Shown here piece by piece: positions 59,325-64,000 of a DNA stretch of 64,000 nt (position 1 is the stretch's first letter; each line of letters begins with the position of its first letter). The translations under genes were made by a program, and so were the position numbers. Origin of the DNA: Ensifer adhaerens. GTDB taxonomy: Bacteria; Pseudomonadota; Alphaproteobacteria; Rhizobiales; Rhizobiaceae. Location: positions 1,240,001 through 1,304,000 of the forward strand of contig NZ_JABEKT010000002.1 in the NCBI RefSeq assembly GCF_013283195.1, read 5' to 3'. The notes beneath the pieces are model-generated. The model was given only the letters and a program-made list of their open reading frames with translations. It was not told the origin of the DNA and searched no databases.

Positions 59325-60503
59325 ATGCCTGCAAGGATTCTCGTGACCGGTATTCCCGGCCACTACACGCGCCTCGTCAATGGCGCTCACGGTCTGTCCG
59401 TCTCCTATGCGGAGCGTCAGAAACAGCCGGAGACGAAAGAGGAGTTTCTGCAGGAGCTGCGCAATATCAGCAACACCGGCAACTACCTGATCGGCGAAGG
59501 TGCGCTGCGAGCGCTTTCGCCAAACGCCAAGCACGTGCCGTTCTGGCATCTCTACAATTGCGCCAAGAACGGCGTCGGCCTCGACGAGTTCAACGCCAAT
59601 TTCGATATCTGCGTCTTCACCTGCGCCAATCTGCTGCGCAAGGGTCTCTCGGCCGACGCGGAAGCCGATGTGCTCGAAAAGCTCAAGATGCCGATCGTCA
59701 TGCTCGGCATCGGACAGCAGAACCGCAAGGACCTGGAAAACAATCTGCCGGAGGGTACCAAGCGGTTGCTCGCCATCCTCAAGGATCGGGAACATTTCTT
59801 CCTGACGCGCGGCTTCGAGACTGAAGGTTTCCTCAAGGACCAGGGCTTCAAGTTCGTGCGGCCGACCGGCTGCCCGTCCGTCTATTTCATGCCCGACAAC
59901 ATGCGCAAATCGCTCAAGAAACTACCAGAGGTTGACGTCGCCAAGGCGCGCACCATTTTTTCCGGCTATCTCGGCGGCAACCAGGATACGGTGCTGGATG
60001 CGAAGGCTCTGCCGGGCGGCGACAGCGTGCCGCAATACGTGGTCCAGGACGAGTTTCTCCATTTCGACATGAGCGTCGAACCCAATGGCGAGGGTCGCGT
60101 CTACGACACGGCTTCCGGCACCATGGTCGGCAACCTCGCCTATCCCGGCGCAGACCGGCTCGGCAAGCCGTTCCAGGTGCGCACCTTCTTCGACACCAAC
60201 CAGTGGCGCGCCTGGGCTTCGTCGATGGACTTCAACCTGGGCCGCCGCTTCCACGGTTCGATCATCGCCATGCAGGCGGGTGTCCCGAGCCTGATGGTGG
60301 CGGTGGACGACCGGATGCGTGAAATGCTCGGCTACACCGGTTTGCCGGCGGTTGACATCAACGAGATCGACGGCGCCGAAAACCGCAGCGAGTTCGTCGC
60401 CGGCCATCTGAAGAAGCTCAATGCCTCGGAACTCGTCGACAGATACTCCGACCGCGAACGTGCGTTCCGCTCGACGTTGCGAGAAATCGGCATCGGTCAA
60501 TAG
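59325..60503 (+). CDS. wgaD: Polysaccharide pyruvyltransferase family protein (ExpA4/WgaD-like)
   Basis: A 392-residue protein opening ARILVTGIPGHYTRLVNGAH. The family core near the C-terminus is NLGRRFHGSIIAMQAGVPSL followed by MVAVDDRMREMLGYTGLP. The middle has IVMLGIGQQNRKDLE and FFLTRGFETEGFLKDQG. It is paralogous to the next gene, with many identical phrases (SNTGNYLIGEGA, RPTGCPS). Galactoglucan carries a pyruvate ketal on galactose, so one of the two could add it. The AGAAAGG before the ATG and a 35-base gap to wgaB put it in the same operon. Confidence 0.75.
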   Translation: MPARILVTGIPGHYTRLVNGAHGLSVSYAERQKQPETKEEFLQELRNISNTGNYLIGEGALRALSPNAKHVPFWHLYNCAKNGVGLDEFNANFDICVFTCANLLRKGLSADAEADVLEKLKMPIVMLGIGQQNRKDLENNLPEGTKRLLAILKDREHFFLTRGFETEGFLKDQGFKFVRPTGCPSVYFMPDNMRKSLKKLPEVDVAKARTIFSGYLGGNQDTVLDAKALPGGDSVPQYVVQDEFLHFDMSVEPNGEGRVYDTASGTMVGNLAYPGADRLGKPFQVRTFFDTNQWRAWASSMDFNLGRRFHGSIIAMQAGVPSLMVAVDDRMREMLGYTGLPAVDINEIDGAENRSEFVAGHLKKLNASELVDRYSDRERAFRSTLREIGIGQ

Positions 60504-60649
60504 AGCAATTCCGGTCAGGGTGCGTCCGGGCTTTCTCGCCAGGACGTGCTTGGAAACAGACAGCCAGTGCGTTTCTGGCGGCCTCCGTCAGGCCGGAAAC
60601 GCTCCGGTTGCACCCGGTATCCTCCCAAGGGCTCGTTCAAAGGACAGTT

Positions 60650-61822
60650 ATGCGTATCTTACTTACTGGGATTCCCTCGTATCTGCAGCGCACGATCGGC
60701 TCGGTTTCCGGCCTGACGGTGCATCATCGCCCGTACTTCGACGAGTTGACGGCAAAAAAGGACTTCCTCTCTCAGGTCAGGAAGATTGCCAACACGGGCA
60801 ATTATCTGATCGGCGAGGGGGCCGCCCAGAGCCTGCGAGGGCACGATGTTACCTATGTGCCGTTCTGGCATCTGGCCAACAACCGATCCTCGGACGAGGT
60901 TTACGAGCAGGCAAACCGCGAGTTCGATCTCTGCGTCTTTGCTTCCGCCAACCTGCTGCGCCCCGGGTACTCTGCCGATCTCGAGGCAGAGGTTTTCGCC
61001 AAGCTGAAGATGCCGGTTGTGGTGATGGGCATCGGCATCCAGCGCAAGGAGGGCCTCAAGGAACTGCTGCCGGCCGGAACGCTCAAGTTCCTTGATGTGC
61101 TCCGGAACCGGGAGAGCTACTTCCTGACGCGGGGCTATTTTACCGCAGAGTTCCTGAAAGAGCAGGGGATGAAGTTCGTCAAGCCGACGGGCTGCCCATC
61201 GCTCTACTTCGCGCCCGACCAGATGGCCCGGTCCCTCACGGCGCTTGCCAATCCGGCTCTCGCAGACGCGCAGAAAATCGCCTTTGGCGGTTATCTCGGC
61301 AGTGTTGCCGATACGATCGTCGACGCGCACGCCCTGCTCGGTCCGAAATCCGTTGCCAGCTACGTCGTCCAGGATGAGGTCATCGCCTACAATCTGGAAC
61401 TGCCGGGTGACGACGCGACGCCGGTTTACGATCGTGCCAGCGGACGGATCACCGGCGAGACGCAGTACAAGCACAAGGAAAAGTGGCAGCGCGAGCACGA
61501 GCTTATCGCGTTCTTCGACACCAATCAGTGGCGCACCTGGACCACCAGCAGGGACATGTGTTTCGGCCGCAGGTTCCATGGCTGCATCATCGGCATGCAG
61601 GCGGGCGTTCCCGCCCTGATGATCGCGGTGGACGACCGCATGCGCGAAATGCTGGAGTTCATCGGGTTCCCCTACATCGAGGCGGCGACCTGGAACCGTG
61701 AGGCGGACAAGCGCACCTATCTCGCCAACTTCCTGTCGAAGATCGATTCCGAGGCGGCGATTGACCGCTATCAGGCCTGCGAGGCCAACTTCAGAAATGT
61801 GCTCGGTCAGATTGGGATCTGA
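60650..61822 (+). CDS. wgaE: Second polysaccharide pyruvyltransferase family protein (ExpA5/WgaE-like)
   Basis: A 390-residue paralogue of WgaD, beginning MRILLTGIPSYLQRTIG; AGGA five bases upstream favours ATG 60650 over the earlier ATG 60608. Shared features are ANTGNYLIGEGAAQSL, VVVMGIGIQRKEGLK, YFLTRGYFTAEFLKEQG, KPTGCPSLYF and FGRRFHGCIIGMQAGVPALM. Two diverged copies in tandem suggest either a heteromer or two acceptor sugars. The 3' end overlaps the following glycosidase-like gene by 26 bases if that starts at 61797. Confidence 0.75.
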   Translation: MRILLTGIPSYLQRTIGSVSGLTVHHRPYFDELTAKKDFLSQVRKIANTGNYLIGEGAAQSLRGHDVTYVPFWHLANNRSSDEVYEQANREFDLCVFASANLLRPGYSADLEAEVFAKLKMPVVVMGIGIQRKEGLKELLPAGTLKFLDVLRNRESYFLTRGYFTAEFLKEQGMKFVKPTGCPSLYFAPDQMARSLTALANPALADAQKIAFGGYLGSVADTIVDAHALLGPKSVASYVVQDEVIAYNLELPGDDATPVYDRASGRITGETQYKHKEKWQREHELIAFFDTNQWRTWTTSRDMCFGRRFHGCIIGMQAGVPALMIAVDDRMREMLEFIGFPYIEAATWNREADKRTYLANFLSKIDSEAAIDRYQACEANFRNVLGQIGI

Positions 61823-62936
61823 GCGCGGCGTATGGAATGCGGTGGCGCGCAGGGTCGTTCTTTGCGCGCTGCTTTCGCTCTTTGCCATAGAGCCAGGCAC
61901 GGCGAACGCAGAAGGTCGAGGCGCAACCGGCATCCTCGGTATCAACAGGGTCAATCTTGCCTGGCTGCCCGCGGGTGAACAGAGGAAGATCCTGAGCGAT
62001 ATCGCGGCAAGTGGCGCAACGCACGTTCGGCTGTCCCTGTCGGCCCCGGTTGACAGGAGCATCGAAGCAGTCGAGATCGCTCACGGTCTCGGGCTGAAGA
62101 TCCTGCTCGAAATCCAGCTTACGAATCCTGATTATTATGCCGAAGATGTGGGCCCGCGAACGGGTTACGGGCGCATATGGGACATACGCCGGCTTTCAGA
62201 CCTCGATCCGGTCAGATATCGGGAAAGCCTCAAGGCGGCGCTTGGCCGCGTGGACGATGCAGGCGTCACGCTTGCCGCAGTCGAGCCGGGCAACGAGATC
62301 AACTACAGCGCCTATAATGGCGATCTGGTCGTGTTTCGCGAACCCGGTCCCCCAACACCACGCAGCGTGTCCGATATCCGCAACCGGAAAGCTTTTGAGC
62401 GTGGATTGGCGACTTATGTCGAGATTGCCAGAATTACGAGGCAGGAGCTGAAGGCGACGGCCCACAGCAGGAATGCGCTGGTTGTCTCCGCCGGCCTCTC
62501 GGACATGAATGCGGCCGAGGCGGACCAAAGAGGCATGGAGCGCCTCGACCCGGAAGACGTGATCTCACTCCTGAAATCGCTCGGGATCGACAGCTATGTC
62601 GATGCCTATGGCATTCACGTCTATCCGGGACGCAGGGCAGGGCCGAAGCTTGCCGGCTATATCCGCGGACTCCTTCGTTTCTGTGCGACAGGGGATCGGG
62701 GCAAGCCCTGCTGGGTTACCGAGTGGGGGGTGGCAAACACCACCCGCTCATGCCCGCTCGACGACCGAAAACGCGCCGACGCGATCGTGGCGATGCGGTC
62801 CGTGTTTCAAACCCTCATGTTGTCGGGGCAATTGACGGCCGCCTTCTACTACGACTGGGACACGCACGCTGCCTATGGCGTCTGGCGATGCGGTGGCCTC
62901 AGCTCTGCCGGAGTGAGGGCGATCGCCCCGAACTAG
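61797..62936 (+). CDS. wgaF: Secreted glycoside-hydrolase-like TIM-barrel protein (ExpA6/WgaF-like)
   Basis: About 379 residues if read from ATG 61797; later TTG or GTG codons up to about 61840 are also possible because no start has a good ribosome site. A signal peptide is clear (VVLCALLSLFAIEPGTANA). The mature protein fits a clan-A TIM-barrel: LAAVEPGNEINYSAYNGD carries the acid/base Glu after Asn, and PCWVTEWGVANTTRSCP carries the nucleophile Glu. It would act in the periplasm or outside the cell and may trim galactoglucan and thereby set chain length. It is the last gene of the wga operon here. Confidence 0.75.
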   Translation: MCSVRLGSERGVWNAVARRVVLCALLSLFAIEPGTANAEGRGATGILGINRVNLAWLPAGEQRKILSDIAASGATHVRLSLSAPVDRSIEAVEIAHGLGLKILLEIQLTNPDYYAEDVGPRTGYGRIWDIRRLSDLDPVRYRESLKAALGRVDDAGVTLAAVEPGNEINYSAYNGDLVVFREPGPPTPRSVSDIRNRKAFERGLATYVEIARITRQELKATAHSRNALVVSAGLSDMNAAEADQRGMERLDPEDVISLLKSLGIDSYVDAYGIHVYPGRRAGPKLAGYIRGLLRFCATGDRGKPCWVTEWGVANTTRSCPLDDRKRADAIVAMRSVFQTLMLSGQLTAAFYYDWDTHAAYGVWRCGGLSSAGVRAIAPN

Positions 62937-63070
62937 GCCGAGGCATCGCCCGGAGCCATCGTGCGCAGCGACACAGGTTGTGGCGCGACGCCGCTGTAGA
63001 CGGGATACCGTGCCGCCTTCGTTGCGGGCGCCATCCGGTCGACCTTCGCGGCGTCGAACGCACGGGCGCT

Positions 63071-63370
63071 TTAGAGAAAGTCAGCCATCTCGGCGTTGTA
63101 GTAGACCTTGGTCCGCGGTCCAGCCAGAATGGGATCAATCATGCGGACGCATTCCTTGTAATGCTCGGTCTTGCGATGTTCTTCCAGGGCCTCTGCAGAT
63201 TGAAAGACTTCGTAGATCAAAAAGGTGTTTTCGTCCTGCGGATCGCGTAGGACGTCGAAACGCAGGTTGCCCGGCTCGCTGCGAGTGCCTTCGTAATTGA
63301 TGCGAAAGGCCTCGAGAAATTCGGCCGCATGGCCTTCCTTGACGTTGATGCTGACCATCTGAATGAGCAT
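63071..63370 (-). CDS. lsrG: Phospho-AI-2 isomerase LsrG
   Basis: A 99-residue ABM-fold protein: MLIQMVSINVKEGHAAEF, then EGTRSEPGNLRFDVLRDP and EHRKTEHYKECVRMIDPI, ending GPRTKVYYNAEMADFL. This agrees throughout with LsrG of enteric bacteria, which isomerises phosphorylated autoinducer-2 (4-hydroxy-5-phosphooxypentane-2,3-dione) for breakdown. It lies 54 bases downstream of lsrK on the same strand. Together they phosphorylate and dispose of AI-2 taken up by an Lsr transporter, probably encoded beyond the right edge. A general quinol monooxygenase is the less likely alternative. Confidence 0.88.
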   Translation of the reverse strand: MLIQMVSINVKEGHAAEFLEAFRINYEGTRSEPGNLRFDVLRDPQDENTFLIYEVFQSAEALEEHRKTEHYKECVRMIDPILAGPRTKVYYNAEMADFL

Positions 63371-63424
63371 GTCGTATTCCTTGGTAAAGTTAGAGCGGCA
63401 CGCTGGTGCGTGCGATGAAAGGGT

Positions 63425-64000
63425 TTAGAGACCGGGAGCCTTCCACATGGCCGTGGTGACGCCTTCATCGACCAATTGACGCTGAAGCGCGTAGGCCCGG
63501 GCCCAACGCTCACCAGCGTCATCGTAAATCGCCTTGTGCTCGACATTGGGTTCGAAATGCCGGTCCCAGCGAACCCAACTCTCGGCGGCCTCGACGAAGT
63601 CGCGGTGAAGACCAATGCCGATTGCAGCTGCGGCCGCACAGCCGAGAGCCGTCGCCTCTTTGACAACAGGCGTGACAACCGGCAGTCCGGTTGCGTCCGA
63701 AAGGATTTGCGACCAGTGGGCGGACTTGGAGGCGCCGGCCGCAAAGACGATCTTCTTAGGCGTCTTGCCGGAAAGCTGGAAAATGGCGGCGAGGTTGCGA
63801 GCCGCGACAATGGCTGCGTTTTCCTGCAGGGCGCGAAAGATTGCTGCCTTGCCGGATTTTTCTGGGTCGATGGAGAGGTTCAGCAGTGACGGGGCCGCGT
63901 GATACCATTTTCCATAGTGCATCACGTCCGAGAACACCGGGATAATGCCGTAGGCTCCCGGAGGAACCAGCGCCGCCTTCTGCTCAAGCAAACGATAGGC
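63425..64000 (-). CDS. lsrK: Autoinducer-2 kinase LsrK, C-terminal part
   Basis: The frame is open from the right window edge through 191 codons to a stop at 63425, so only the C-terminal third of an FGGY-family kinase is seen. Typical phrases are NLSIDPEKSGKAAIFRALQE, NAAIVAARNLAAIF, VFAAGASKSAHWSQILSDA, PVVTPVVKEATALGCAAAAA and the ending TTAMWKAPGL, which match LsrK closely. LsrK phosphorylates AI-2 in the cytoplasm, trapping it and producing the LsrR inducer in enterics. The protein's N-terminal two thirds lie outside the window. Confidence 0.88.
   Translation of the reverse strand, partial: AYRLLEQKAALVPPGAYGIIPVFSDVMHYGKWYHAAPSLLNLSIDPEKSGKAAIFRALQENAAIVAARNLAAIFQLSGKTPKKIVFAAGASKSAHWSQILSDATGLPVVTPVVKEATALGCAAAAAIGIGLHRDFVEAAESWVRWDRHFEPNVEHKAIYDDAGERWARAYALQRQLVDEGVTTAMWKAPGL

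Overview
The window looks like a piece of an alphaproteobacterial genome of the Sinorhizobium/Ensifer type. It is GC-rich with GC-rich third positions. It carries a galactoglucan (EPS II, exp/wg) locus in the order known from the S. meliloti megaplasmid pSymB, and a PhnW-PhnA-PhnY aminoethylphosphonate pathway whose PhnY catalytic residues fall at the positions known from S. meliloti. No rRNA, tRNA, CRISPR array, phage gene or intact insertion sequence is visible. This is catabolic and surface-polysaccharide DNA of a megaplasmid or accessory-chromosome kind. Names come from recognising sequences by eye, without database searches.

Region 1 (1-1244): the N-terminal part of an AcoR-like sigma-54 activator runs off the left edge, and an orphan BrnA-type antitoxin-like gene follows. 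Region 2 (1282-10063): a GntR/UTRA regulator diverges from a catabolic operon of GH4 glycosidase, PfkB kinase, sugar-type ABC importer (binding protein, two permeases, ATPase) and a GDPD-family phosphodiesterase. An inositol-monophosphatase-family phosphatase converges on the operon's end. The same operator-like sequence lies at both ends of the cluster. The enzyme set resembles the logic of agrocinopine (sugar phosphodiester) catabolism.

Region 3 (10237-27406): a phosphonate region. It holds a LysR regulator, a Na/Pi cotransporter-family protein, phnW, phnA, phnY, the AEP importer genes aepX, aepV and aepW, a GbcA-like Rieske oxygenase with its own LysR regulator, a second paralogous LysR regulator, a PbfA-like PLP lyase and a D-2-hydroxyacid dehydrogenase. 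A conserved two-part motif sits in three promoters next to the paired LysR genes. Region 4 (27660-37687): a GlxA/GbdR-like AraC regulator, a DeoR regulator, two dimethylglycine/sarcosine-dehydrogenase-like flavoproteins, a frameshifted DeoR relic, and a phosphonate-monoester-hydrolase/sulfatase-like enzyme. Regions 3 and 4 together suggest transport, N-demethylation and degradation of aminoethylphosphonate derivatives, although glycine betaine is an alternative substrate for the demethylases.

Region 5 (37987-62936): an EPS II-like cluster in the order galU, wgeH-wgeA, wgdB, wgdA, wggR, wgcA, wgaA, wgaB, wgaD, wgaE, wgaF. It contains glycosyltransferases, a methyltransferase, three pyruvyltransferase-family proteins, an RTX calcium-binding protein with its type I secretion pair, and a MarR-type regulator. 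Three matching palindromes lie upstream of wggR, wgaA and wgeA and are probable WggR operators. The wga operon ends without the nucleotide-sugar genes found in S. meliloti, and galU is attached to the wge operon instead. Region 6 (63071-64000): lsrG and the C-terminal part of lsrK, which process the AI-2 quorum signal.
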